A stretch of 64,000 nucleotides of DNA, taken from contig JAYESD010000003.1 in NCBI GenBank assembly GCA_036927565.1, forward strand, positions 82,133,311 to 82,197,310, in the 5' to 3' direction. The notes below the pieces were generated by a model. The model was not told the origin of the DNA. It did no database searches and was given only the letters and a program-made list of their open reading frames with translations. Numbering within the stretch: the stretch's first letter is position 1; each line of letters opens with the position of its first letter. The translations under genes were made by a program, and so were the position numbers. The stretch comes from Tuctoria greenei. Its lineage: Eukaryota; Streptophyta; Magnoliopsida; Poales; Poaceae. Shown here in pieces: positions 33,128 through 45,780 of this stretch.

Positions 33128-36100
33128 ACTTGATTCCATCAACCCAATTGTAACACAAAAAAGGAATCTTGAATCCATGAAAGTCAAGCTCCCAGATCTC
33201 TTGTATTTGACCATGGTACATGTCTCTGTCTTGGCCCGTAGCATTAGATGTGTCAACATGTACACAACTATTCTGATATGTCCTTTTCTTATCTTGTTCT
33301 AAAGTGTAGAACGTGTATGTATTTATGTCGTACACTTGATATGTCATAACAGTGAATATAGGACCATGAGCCAACTTTTTTAGGTATTCACTTGTTTGAG
33401 TATCCGACGGCTGAGAAGTACGATCCCGGAGCCAGCCAATGAATTTTCTCATTCGTTCATTTGCAAACCATGATTCATTGCGGCTAGGATTGTCCCTAGC
33501 AGCACCTCTTTGTGCTCATTGAAGTACTCAGACACAATGGACATCTGTTGCAACACGTGGAAATAAGCGTAGAAGAATAAATTTGAATACGAAGTTATAG
33601 CCTTCTTCCCAATGGTCCCTTTTCCTATAAGCCTCCCTTCATGATGGACTTGGGAACACCATTCGGGTTACTCGGGTCAACGTAGTTTAGAGCCCACTCC
33701 ACAGCTCCCTCTGTGCAGTATTCTTGTACCATGCTGCCCTCAGGGTAAGCTCGATTTCTATCAAAGGACTTTAGTATGCCATTGAATCTCCCGTACGCAT
33801 ACATCTAGTGAAGGAACACAGGGCCAAGTAACTTTATCTCCTTAATAAGATGAGTTGTGAAATGGACGCTGATGTCGAAAAAGGCAGGTGGAAAATATAT
33901 CTCAAGGAAGCATAAAGTTTTCATAGTACCTTTTTTTCAATGACTCGAGAGCTGATTCACTTAGTACTTTTTGACCAATTGCATTGAAGAAAAAACAAAA
34001 GTTCATTATAGCCTCCCGAACATTGACTGGTAGGATATTTCGAATTCCAACAACAGTCATCTGTGTAAGTAATACATGGTAATCATGAGACTTCACAACG
34101 GGGGCTACTTTTAGATATGGAAATGAAATAAGCCTTGAGATGTTCGTCGAGTAGTTGGGTGGTACTTTTAAATTTTTCGAGAACCCACAAAACTCTTTCT
34201 TCTCATGTATTGAAATGGTGATGCATGATGTGGGTAGTTTCATTCCTTTTACTGAGTCATTGAGGCACAAATCAGGGCTAATTCCCATTTTCTTTAGATC
34301 AGCTCGTGCATGTCCATGGTCCCTAGTTCTTCCATTCGTGTTAAGAAATGTCCCGAGTAGGCTCTCACACACATTCTTCTCAACATGCATCACATCAATC
34401 AAATGGCGGACGTCTAAGTCTTTTCAATGCGGTAGCTCCCAAAAAATCGATTGCTTCTTCCACATATCATCTTCGCTGGTATTTTTGCCTGTCCTTTTTC
34501 GCTTACCAAGGACAACATGGATATCCTTGACCATTTCATAGACTTTATGATTTGTAAGATGGGGTGGAGGACGCGTCTTCTCAGTGTTACCATTGAAATT
34601 ATCCATCATACTTCGAAAATGGGTGCCTGAATTGAATGTAGCGTCGATGTCCCATGTACACTATTTTTCATGACTCGCTCAAATAGTATGAGTTTGTTTC
34701 TCTGAAACAATGTGGACATCCGCAACCTACTTTCTTACTCGGTCCGAACAAGTTACGTGCCGCTGGAGAATCACAAAAAGTCACAAATAAAATGGCTTTG
34801 AGACCAAAGTACTCACGCTTGTGCTCATCCCAGACCTGTACTCCATCGTTGTAACACAACTGCTTCGGATCTTCAACTAGAGGTCTGAAATAAGTGTTGG
34901 TGTCATTCCCAGGTTATTATGCGGTATCAGTCCTGACATCATAATATATTTCCGTTTGTTGCACAACCAAGGAGGAAGGTTCAAAATCATTAGCACAATT
35001 GGCCATGTGCTATGTGTGCTACTATTCAAAAAAGGATTCATGCCATCGATGCTCATTGCGATCCTAATATTTCTCGGATCAATGGCAAATTCAAGATTTT
35101 ATGAATCAATGTTTTGCCATTGTGTGGCATTAAAAGGATGTCTTATCATTCCAGCATTATGCTTATGGTTCTCTTTATGCCATAGAAACAATTCTGACTC
35201 CTTGTTTGCAAAACCAACACTTCAAATGAGAAATGATAAGAAAGTACCAAACACCTTTTAGGCCCTCTTTTTCTCTTGTTTCTATTGCAGTACTCATCAT
35301 CATTGTCGTCTTTCCTACAATTGAATCGGTCGAGTCCACAAATAGGGCATTTCTCAAGATTTTCGTACACAGGTCCATGATATATAATGTTATCATTCTT
35401 GCACGCGTGAATTTTCTCCACCTCCAAACCCAGTGGACAGATTACCTATTTTGTCTCATAAATTGTCTTAGGGACTGCGTTGCCTTGGGGTAAAATGTCC
35501 TTAAGGAGCATCAACAATTACTTAAAACTACAATCACTCCATCTGTTGCTCGCCGTCAATTGGAAAATTTCACCATTGCAAACAGTCTTGTGTACTGAGC
35601 CGCACAACCATGATACAATGGCTTCCTCGAGTCTTCGATCATCTTCTTGTATATTGCAAGATCACCATTACTTTACTGATCATCGTCGTCATGTCTCTCG
35701 ACATTGCGTAACATCTCCTCTATGTTATGCACCTGAAACTCAATTTCGTCATCGGTGAACCCTAATATATTTGGCTCGTTCACATCGTTGTTGTGATCTT
35801 CTTCGACACTGGTAGGGACCTCCCTCTCCTGATATGAGTCTCTCATCTTTGCTTTATTAATTCTACCCTCCCCATGTTTGTTCTAACATCGATAATCCAT
35901 CATGAATCCATGCATGACCAAATGTGACCTCAACACATCATTTGTGCGATATCTCTTCTCATTATTGCAATATTTGCAAGGACAACAAATATTCCCTCTA
36001 ATATTGTCAAACATGTCTTTCTTTGCAAAATCGATACATGCATCTACCCCTTTGATATACTCATTGCAAAGGCGCGGCCCATACATCCAGCTTCGATCCG

Positions 36101-36158
36101 ACGACGTCGTACAGAAAAGAATAGTTAAATCAAAGAAATTTGAACCACTGATAGTCAA
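33128..36158 (-). pseudogene. TNP2-like CACTA transposase, decayed
   Basis: Segments in order, minus strand: transposase-associated domain with RSWMYGPRLCNEYIKGVDAC and CPCKYCNNEKRY (36090-35890). Then a TNP2 start with IHACKNDNIIYHGPVYENLE and CPICGLDRF (35427-35300), then DGVQVWDEHKREYFGLKAIL and GCGCPHCF (34859-34670). Next MIDVMHVEKNVCESLLGTFL (34402-34340), a DUF4218-like part to about 33480, and a DUF4216-like part with YHGQIQEIWELDFHGF (33452-33128). Stops and frameshifts separate them. Intact relatives bind and cut the transposon ends. Confidence 0.85.
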
Positions 36159-36179
36159 GATCTAAAGATCTAAAAATAT

Positions 36180-36758
36180 AGTAAGGAGCAGAAGAGGAGG
36201 AGAGGACTAACTCTTTTTTTTAAGAGCCACGATAATCACCACAAGATTTTTAGAAGGGCACCTCCAAAGAGGGAAAGAAATGATTAGAACAGGGCAAGAA
36301 CAGAGTAGATCTGACAGCCACTATTATGCCATAGCTAGGAGCTCGTATAAGGGCATATAAAATCGAGACGATCCTTTGTGACGCGTGTCTCTCTATAGTG
36401 GAAATGGGAGACATGCCCACTTCTATGATAAAAGGAGACGCGCCTGATCGGTAAGAATGGCAAACGCACCCGCTTCCAAGATAAAAGGAGATGGTCTCCA
36501 AGAAACGCTCATCTCCTATTCTTTTACAATAGGAGTTGCGCTTTAGGAAGGAGCGTCTCTTTTTTGTCAAAGAAGCGGTCGCATCTCGGATGTTAACTTA
36601 ATTGAGACGCGCTTTAAAGTAGGTCATCTTCTTTTACGCTCAACCGAGCCAGCTCTGATTCTCGCTGATACGGGCGCGTCTCGTTTATCCAGATCGGGAA
36701 CGGTTGCCTTTGAGCTCGTCTCCGATATCCGTCTTCGATTTGAGGTTCTTACGTAGTG
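36180..36758. repeat. Sub-terminal region and terminus of CACTA 1
   Basis: Copies of GGAGACGCGCC/GAGACGCGCTTT-like motifs in both orientations at about 36378, 36432, 36560 and 36602, ending in the CACTA terminus. Such clusters are transposase binding sites in En/Spm elements. Confidence 0.65.
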
Positions 36759-37295
36759 TTGTGACTACAAGTCAAACATTGAGCTTGAAAGTCAAACTAC
36801 TTCATTAACTTATTAGGCTAGATGATTATATCAGAGGAGCGGGATCCTTGGCCCCGTTGCTTCGGCGATTTCATTTAAAAAAATAAATTGATGATGAGGT
36901 GTGACTTCCAGCCAAATCAACATGAAGGTACTCATGGGCGGTGTATTCGTCGACATCAGTACGTAAGAAGCTACAAAACTGAGATCGACAGCCAAATAAA
37001 TACTAATGGTCTATATAGATGATAACAGACAATGGAAGAGGATGTTCTATAGTGGCGTTTGGACATACATATTATGACACCCACAAGAATACTTCCAATC
37101 CGTAAAATCAGCAAGATACAGAAGGTACAGGTACGCGCTGAGCCTAGCTATTAGTATGTGATTCGTCTTCTTGCTGTACCGGTCCCCCTCCTCACACCGT
37201 GACTAAAAATCTAGATGCTAAGCTTGCATGTGTTGTGTGTATTAATAAATACACTTTTCAGTTGGTTGAAGTCTTGGCCTAATATAATATAATAT
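36759..37295. other. Unassigned spacer
   Basis: No coding frame, RNA gene or element end that I can support. Moderately AT-rich; possibly host intergenic DNA. Confidence 0.5.
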
Positions 37296-37633
37296 GAGTA
37301 AATTTCATAAAACTACATGTTCTTTTTGAAATAAAACTACAGATCTAAGTTAGTGAATTAAATCCCACAACTACAGATTTTGTGAGCAATGTATCTCAAA
37401 CCACAGTTTTTAGACAAAGTTAATTTATCACGTATACATATTTCGACTTTATAAAATATGTAGTTTTATGATACTCATGAGCATCAAATATGTTGTTTGT
37501 GATACATTACTCGTGAGAATTATTTAAATATGTAGTTTTATGAAACATGGATCCATTAATTCTGTCGTTACGGAAGACACCTCTTTAAATCTGTAGTTTT
37601 ATGAAAGAACATGTAGTCTGGTGAATTGTCCTC
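37296..37633. mobile_element. MITE-like inverted-repeat element
   Basis: Left end GAGTAAATTTCATAAAACTA and the reverse complement of the right end GAGGACAATTCACCAGACTA align over about 50 bp (shared ACTACATGTTCTTT and AAAACTACAGAT). Flanking 9-mers ATATAATAT and AAATATTAT (the latter restored by ignoring the LARD) match at 7 of 9, suggesting a Mutator-like MITE. The LARD is inserted exactly at its right edge. Confidence 0.45.
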
Positions 37634-37638
37634 AAATA

Positions 37639-40600
37639 TGTAAAAGCCCGCTTTTTGGAAGAACAAAAACGCAAAAATGCGAACTTAAAAATTTTTGAAA
37701 GTGGACCTGGAAATCCAAACTCACATGAACCATATGAGTTACTCATGTTCTCTAAAAATAGGAACTGTTAAAATTTTACATATGGAACATGGTTGCTAAT
37801 GTATTTGGAACTTAAGGTGTAAAATATTTAATTTCCGGGTATTCACATTTTCAATGAAAAATTAAAGGAGAAAAGAAAACAAAATAAAGAGAAAGAAAAA
37901 GGAATTATTCTAACCCTAAAATGGAACATTCACAAAAATTCAAATCCAAGGCTGTAAATTTTTCCATGACATTCTAATATTTCATATAGACTCTCAGTAA
38001 AGTCTCAAAATTTTTGAAGCACGTGTTCCATTTATTGGACACGTACTGAGAGTTTAATCAAAGTCGACCTTAAATTTAAAATTTGTACTTAACTTTGTCC
38101 AAATACGTTCAAAATTTTTTTTGAGGTCCCTTATGGTTCAAAAAGGGTAACTTCAAAGTTTCAAGATTTTTGAACTTAATCTACCATTTATTTCATTGAA
38201 TCAAGTATCACCGCTTGAATTTAAATTCAAACCTGAGTTCGAAATTCAACTTGCTCAGTTTTGAAATCGGATTGCACCATAAAATTCTTCACATTTTATT
38301 TAGTCACTGGGCCAAAGTTGACTATTTTTGAAGTAGGTTTGATAGCCCTAATTGAAATTAGAAAGAGGAATGAGGGAGGTGGGTCCCACAAGTGGTCCCC
38401 ACATGTCAGGTCGGCACCTCCTTTCTCTTTCCTCCCCTGACTCCACGCAGACGCGCTGCATGCGCCACCGTGATGGACAACGTTGGTCCTTATCCCAGCT
38501 CCCGACTCCTTCCTATCCACACCACCGCTTCCGACGCCCGATGGAGCTACGCCCCTGCTCGTTCCGCAGGCGCCGCCCACGAGCGCTCCAACTGCGCGCG
38601 AGTGCACCACCCGACGCGAGCGCCCGACAGCCACGACCGCTAGCTCCTCCCTGCCGCGCGCCTTTCCTGCCAGCCGCACGCTCCCTCGCTCCGTCACCGC
38701 GTCCCCAGCCTCCACACGCCGCCGGCCGCGCGCGTCGCCCCAGCACCTTGCTGTCCGCCTTCCTGTCACGCCGCGCTCGCCCTGACCACTCCCGCCGAGT
38801 CCCCCCTGCTCACGCGCGTCACCCCGCTCCTCCCATCGGCCGCCGGCTCGTCCGCCCCCACGGCACCTCGCTTCCCTCTGCGGCCGCGTCGCTGCCCTCT
38901 GCGCGCTGCTCGCCCAGCCGCCACACCACCGCCCAGGCACTCTTCCTGGTCGCGCACCTCCCCCGCCGTCCGTTTCCCTCCGGCCGCCACAGTATGCCGG
39001 CTCGCCCTCTCCCAGTCGCACTGCCCCCGTGCTCCGGCGCGCTGTAGCCCAGCTTGACGTGCCTTGACTGCACCTGCGCCCGGCCCCTACAACTTGCTGG
39101 TCGTGCTCCTTGCCGCCGCCACCTCAACTCGCCAGTGCCTTGTGGGTACTGCATCGCCCTCGACACCATGCCTCACCACCGCTGCGTCACTGGCAAGTCC
39201 ATGTGGGTGCTTGTATTGCTTCGACGGCTGCTCCGGCCAACGCCGTCACCTTGATCGTGTTATCGCGGCATTTCGCGCTGTGGCTAGGTCTTGGAAGCAA
39301 AGCAAGTTATGAATGAGATGCACAGGATTCGGGAACACGTCGTTGACACACTAGTATTGACCACTGGTCCAAGGTTAGCTCTGATTGTGCAAGATTGATT
39401 AGATTAGTTACTGCAGCCAAGGTGTTCGATGAAATTGTTACGAGGCGAAACTAAGTGTGTTGCTGTTCAATGCTGGTCTATGGATGCAGGTTTACTGTGG
39501 GTTGGCAATCGACCAAGATATGTGCCAAGATCCCCTTTGAATGATGATAAAGCGACAGAAATCAAGTACACACCCAAGATGTTCGGCAAAATGCCTACAA
39601 GGTGAGCCTTGCCCTAAAATGCATTGCTTGATGCACAGAAGTCCGTTAGTCATGACCCCTAATGGTACTCATGTGTCGTCAAGTCGTACGTCCATGTTCC
39701 GCCTTGATATCATTCCTATAGAAATCCCTAAGTTGACCTCCTTTGTCGTTTGTATCACGTTAGCTTGTCCGTGGGTGCTCGTGATGCTCCACCATGAGCC
39801 GCATCAGCGTCATTGACAACATGACGTCATCGTGACGCTCCGAGCCATCATCGTGCCCTGGCATCGAGATGAAGGATGCTTGTGATGTGTGTGGTGCTAG
39901 AACACAAGCACAACTCGTCGGACAACAGTTGTCAAACCAAATTAGATTTTAGTCGATGTGAGAGTAATCGAGTCCTAGGTGTAATCTAGATGCTCGATGA
40001 AATGCCTTCTAGGTCCAACCAGGTGTGTCGGTGATCACCGATGACCTGGGGTAAAGGTATGCAAGAACGTTACGACCAACAAGGAGAACTAGACCAAGGG
40101 GGACCTTGGATAAGAGTTCCTTGGTTGTGTCGAGGATGTTCCCTAACCGATCACAGTATTGGTTAACTTGGTGTACCACTTCATCGACGACAGGTTCGTC
40201 GAGTCGCTTATCAACAACCGAGTCGACATCACTAGCCTTAAGACTCACAAGGTGGTGTTCGGGATTCCGCTCACCCCATTGACGAGTCCGGGTCGATGTG
40301 GACCTCGCTAATCCGATCTTCTCGTGATGGCAAAGCATGACCGTCACGACAAGGTCTCGCATCGTGTTCGAGTTCCAGGAGTTCACCGAGCTCATCTAGA
40401 CAATCTTGCAAAGGACACTGCAATAGTGTCATGTAAGCACTTGAACGATGCTCGAGAAGCTTGCCGTAGAAACTACTTTACCTAAAAGTCATTTGAACGT
40501 TGTCTTGGTACTCATGCTAGGTTAATAGTGCTTGTAATGACTTCTTAAGTCCAAGCCATGTTGGTCTCAATTCAGACCCAAGTGTCGTTAGGTTCCATCA

Positions 40601-42642
40601 TGGTTCATCCTAGGTCAGGACCCTACGACAGCACTGCTCACTTAACTAGGTTTACTCTTTTATGAGTTAAGTCAAGTTCATTGGTCGACTGCTAAATCGC
40701 GACCTTTGTCTTGTACACTCCACTCATACTCAAGCTTTCGATGTCCCATCTTGATTTTTGGGTCATCCTTACACTTCTCCGCCCAACACTTCTTCACCAT
40801 TCAGAATTGTCAATCTCGCGTGGCATAGCTTGAAGTGTGGTATGCTAAGTTGCAATGTAGCTTTATGTTGTACCTTTCAGTTCATACCGACACTACTATG
40901 TCCACCTTGACTCATCCTCTGGTTACCCACACAACAGAGGCATATCTATCCTTCCTAGTCAAACTCCTCGTTCTTAAAGTTTACACAACCCCATGGAATC
41001 TATTATTAAACTACTTAATTACTTAATTACTTATATGCATATTATGTTGATAGGAACGTGCGGATAGGTGATCGACAAGAAACTTCGCTTGGAGGAGAAG
41101 ACCAAGGTGTTTCCAGTGAAGTTCCATGGCAGGTTCTCCGGAGGAAGACCAAGCCCTAACAATTGACATTTATTCGAGTTGCAAACTAAGGCAAGCCCCG
41201 GTTTGCATTTAAGTCGTTTATAAAAATTTTGCTTTATCACTATGATGAGTAGTATATGAATTGTGCATTACGTTTAGGATGATTGATACTCCACTTGCAT
41301 GACCAAAAATCCCAAGGATTGGTTGGAACGGGTTAAAGTTTGACCTGTAGTAACTGCTTTGCTAATGTATAGGGAATCTGGTAGAAGTCGAGTAGTTGGA
41401 ATCTACTCGCAAAAAATGTAGGACATATCTCGCAGGCTTGGTCAATGGATTAATATAATAAAACCGAGACCGGGCAGGGAATGGATAGGAAGCGGCGAAA
41501 ATTGAGTCTCGGTCGCATAGCCCTGTCTGTGTCGATTAAGGCCCGTCTGTATGCGGCCCCTTCGGACAAGCTTGAATTGTACTGGCAACATAATGGACAT
41601 ATAGAATCCAGTAAACTGATGTAACTCAATAACTGGGGTGTCGAGGCCCACTAACTCACCATCGATAGGGGTGGGTTGATGACAGTAAGGTGTAAATCGG
41701 TCGGCGTACACATGAGGTGTCCCGTGCAAAGACATTTTGTTTGCGGAGGTGAGATGGGTTCATCGTTCGGGTTTCTTGTGAAAGGTGGCCATATACGCCT
41801 AGTACTGAAGTGTTATGTAGGTACAGGTGTACTCACTGACACTTCTGAACAATGTATGTGTCGTGTTGTCCGGGTGTGTCCTGATTGCAATCACTGTCCC
41901 TCGCAGTAATAGAGTACCACTTGTTCACTGCGCCATGACGTAGTAAATACTAAAGAAGCCAGAAAAATATATTGTATTGAATTATAATTGCTTTGCAACC
42001 TTGTATGGCTTAGAGATAGTATAATTAAAAGTTTACAGTTTCCCCATACTTTACCTGTAATAGCATTATGTGCTTTGGGCACGTCATATCATCGGCAAAG
42101 CATTTCTTGTTTGATTGTGGAGTCCATGATGTGCCGTTCTTCAAGAATGTCATTTGCTACTTAAAACATGATTATAAGGATCCACTTATAGGCGAGTCTA
42201 TTTATGCTATTCCTTACCTATGTTTAGTATTCACCCTGCATATGTCTAGTGAGACGGGTAAGTCTTGCTGAGCCTTATGCTCATGTTTTCGCTTTAACAA
42301 TTTTTGCAGGTATTAGTTTTATTTCTGCTTTCAGGTTGTACATGAGACTCGAGGTGTCGAGATAAATCTCATGTGAACCACGCCGCTGCTGGATGTTCTC
42401 CTTGTTGCTAGTGAGAAGCGTCCTAGGGCATGGAAGTCTTCTCTCCTACTTAGTTAGGTGAGATTATGAGTATGTATTTTCCGATGCGTGTGTACTTCTG
42501 TGGTACACTCTTTTGTAAAGTCTTCTTATTATGAAATGAAAACTTTATATGTTGTGGTATCCTTTTTGTGTGTGCTGTTAGGTGCCGCATCGCACGGCAC
42601 CACCCAATGAGATTCTCGGATGTGTGGACTCTGGTCCCCACA
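37639..42642 (+). repeat. 5' LTR of element C
   Basis: 5,004 bp. AT-rich start, a GC-rich block at about 38400-39270 with spurious long frames on both strands, then mixed sequence. The last ~1.46 kb (from about 41183) match solo LTR G in reverse. Confidence 0.92.
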
Positions 42643-42646
42643 GACA

Positions 42647-42658
42647 TGGTATCAGAGC
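42647..42658 (+). other. Primer binding site (initiator Met tRNA)
   Basis: TGGTATCAGAGC, four bases after the 5' LTR; the standard plant retrotransposon primer site. Confidence 0.95.
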
Positions 42659-43639
42659 TTCATTGGGAATAGCATGCTCAAAAAGAGCCTATTTTCAAAA
42701 ACTCCAAAGTAGTCGAGTGAGAATTAGCTATATGCCCATTAAGGACTATTACTAGTATAAGTTATAAAGGTGGTGAACTAACTTGTTATATTATTCTGTA
42801 ACGACGCTCCGTCTTCAAGGTAAGAGGTAAGGTACGCCGCCGAGAGCGGATCAATCTCGGTAAACTCTGCATACGAGATATGGTATGTGATATTTCCGTG
42901 GCTTGGCACGAAAAGTTAATATTAGTCTCTGAAATTTTTCATGTTTCTGAGAACATATGACACGCGATACCCCAGCGTGACACAAAATTAGTGGGAGCCC
43001 CCGTCGGGTGGTGTATAACCCGATAGTGTGCATCTATAGAACTATTCATCTTCTATGGGATCATGCGAAACACGTATGCCCGAGCGTGTATAAGCCGGTT
43101 CGTACTGGAGTCTTTGCTGTATAGACGTATTTACAGCCATGTACCTCGAGACATGACTTCGCTCGAGGGCGACTCACACCAGAGTCGTATGCATTTACTT
43201 TTGATTGTATCTTATTGTGACTGTCTGTCGTGTTTCCCCGTGCCGCCCTTGAGGTGTGAAGGTGTGAAAAGGGATTGTTTGTCTTCTGCAGGTACACTAA
43301 CTCCGGTAGTGACCCGTGTAGCAAACGTTTGCGAGCGATCGATATTAGAACCACCTATAGACGTATCCGTATATATCGGGTTAGACTTTTCTTTTGGTAA
43401 GGCACGCAGTACCTTCAGTATCACATTTGATACTTTGACCATCCCCTAGGAAAGAATGGCTTCATCATCATCTTGTAAGATCCAACTACCAGTTGCTGGT
43501 AAGTTTTGGGTCAAAGTTTCGACATGGATAGTGTAATGCAAAGAAGGATGAAGATTAAGGCTTTTGTGTACTATTGACAGAATCTAGCTCAATTATGTCA
43601 AGATGTGCTTCTAGTTAAACTTCATAGGACATCGTAGTA
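42659..43639. other. LARD interior, 5' part
   Basis: Non-coding; the frames here are short and have no domain. An ATG at 43456 opens a frame of about 25 codons only, possibly a relic of a gag start. Confidence 0.5.
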
Positions 43640-45780
43640 TGCTATAGGGATGGGGGAGATCTTCAGGTCCTCAACGATTTCTCTATAGATGAGTTGGACA
43701 GAACAACACTGGGGAAACTCGTCCAAATCATTAGAAACCAGTATTTCTTCACCTCTTTGATATAATGAACTAGCCTCGGCATTTCCACCATAACTTTTTG
43801 TAGAATCACGAATACCTTCGTGTAATACATTTCCGGAAACCTTGCGACTTGTACAACAATTTTGTAATGGGACTTGTTGTCAAATTGTGAGGTTATCCAT
43901 CTGAAAATCAGTGGCCAAATCAGCTTTAAACAACCATGATCTATCAAACTAAATTCTGAAACCTGAACCGATTGTTCCACTTCAAAAATCGGCATCTCTT
44001 CAACCGGGAGGGATTTGGAGGCAAGTGAATACTTTTTGGAAAGCTTATGAAGTCTTCTATAAGTTTTCTATTTACCTCCAAGCCAAAAGACGCTTTTATG
44101 GTGATGAAAATGCACCGTTATCACAGCAGCTGCTGTTCTGAAACTACATGGACCAGTATCTGAATTTTTGCCATATTTCCTTGTAGAAAGCTCTTCTATT
44201 CCATTATGATACATTTATGGAAAGGGGAAGAGCTATTCTACAACTTTTTTATTCAATGTTACCTCAAATTCAGTTTAGAACTAATTAGAAACTGGAGTTG
44301 AAGATAGTATATATATATATATAGGTGCTATCTGAAACAGTCAGAAAAATTCTGAACTTTGAACGGCCATACCTCTTAAACTAGAAATGCAAACTATGCA
44401 TGTTTATACATATATGGAAATCTTAAAGAGTCCTCTATCAACTTCCTTTCAACACAAAGGCTAAAAGTCACATTAACAAGGTCTAAATTGAAGTGTCGTT
44501 AAGAGGTTCTGACAGCCCGGAAGAGGGGACAGAATCTGAACTCTTCACCAATTGAATCATAACTTTTTGCAGACTTCATCTCTGCAGGCCTACTTTATGT
44601 GGTTGGAAAGTGTAGAGAGTCCTCTACAACGTTTCTATAGAACTCCAGAGCAGAATCCAGCTCTAACATACTCAAAATTTCAAATTTCTAAACTTGATCA
44701 AATCTGGACAGCGAGTGGACAGTCCTGTATACGGTTACTGTTTCTCGCATAACGCGCTGTAGAATTGTTGAATGACTTCATGTGATGCAATTCTGGAATC
44801 TTGAGAATGTATGCAACAAGTTTTCTATGTGTTATTTTTGCAAATGTTGATGTTTGTATATCTGAAAATTGTGGACAAAATCAGCCTTAAACAAAGGAGG
44901 TGCTGTCCAAATTTTCAAAAAAAAAACTGTCAACTTGCAAATACCATATCTTCTCAACCAGAAGTGCTACGAGGGCAAGTAAGTACTCCTTAAAAAATTT
45001 TGGAAGTCCTCTACAAGTTCTCTATTCAGCTCAAGACCAAAATCTTTCCTAAGTGTGTGAAATTTTGGAAATCGCAGAAACTGTCCGGGACTACAGAAAA
45101 CTGGACAGCACTCTGAACTTTTCTGAATGTAACCCATAACTAGCAGATTTTGCATCCAATGGTGTCGCGCGAGTAACCGTTGGAAAGGTTAGTGAGTCAG
45201 CTACAATTTTTTTAATTGGCTCCATACCTGAATCTGTCTCCTACTTTTTCCAAATCGAGTTTGAATACAATGTGGTCAATCTGAACTGAATATAAAAGTC
45301 TGAATGCTGAAATTTCAGCAAACTTTAAAAATGCATATCTCTTAAACCAAAACTGATATTAAGATAAATAAATACATTCTGGAAATCTTATTACATTGGA
45401 TACAACTTTGTAAATAAGAATATTTCCAGATTTCCATCAGAACAGCCTGAAAAATTTAGATCAAAACTGCTACTTTTTAAGCAGGTTCTGCTGAAAGTGC
45501 AGAAAAATTCTGCTGACTTTAAAATAGCATAACTTGCAAACCAGAGATGATCTAGAGGCAAACCAATACTTTTTGGAAAGGTCTTGAAGTGTAATTTAAC
45601 TATGTTCTTCACCTCGATATCTGATTTTGCCATTAATTGGATCAAAATCGAGTTTGTGTCCAGGCTGGTCGTTTGTCACCATAACCTGGCCAGTTTGAAC
45701 CTTTTGGTTTTTGTTAGTCATTCAGCTCTCGATATCAATTCGAGGAGTGTCGTAACCAACCAAGAGTTAGGACTCAAGTA
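43640..45780. repeat. Degenerate tandem array, ~190-bp period, in the LARD interior
   Basis: A recurring theme, GGAAAg..gagTCCTCTACAA..TTTCTAT, occurs near 43838, 44040, 44414, 44607, 44999, 45181, 45378 and 45573, spaced 182-202 bp or twice that. Each copy is preceded by a CATAaCTcttaaaCCAgAA-like stretch. About ten strongly diverged units fill the array. No protein coding. Confidence 0.65.

Larger units (their letters stand above)
33128..36758 (-). mobile_element. CACTA (En/Spm) transposon 1, left end missing
   Basis: The right terminus is TAGTG (36754-36758), so read on the minus strand the element starts CACTACGTAAGAACC. Just inside (36350-36700) are sub-terminal repeats around GAGACGCGC and its complement. 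The transposase is on the minus strand. The left part is cut by insertion E, so the other inverted terminus would be left of this window. Confidence 0.85.

Noticed and set aside
38296..39312. Long frames on both strands of a GC-rich block (also 48439-49459)
   Set aside because: They lie in both LTRs of element C, have Arg/Ala/Pro-rich low-complexity translations in several frames at once and no domain; GC richness alone removes stops.
44307..44324. Short (TA)n run
   Set aside because: Ordinary simple repeat, no further meaning seen.
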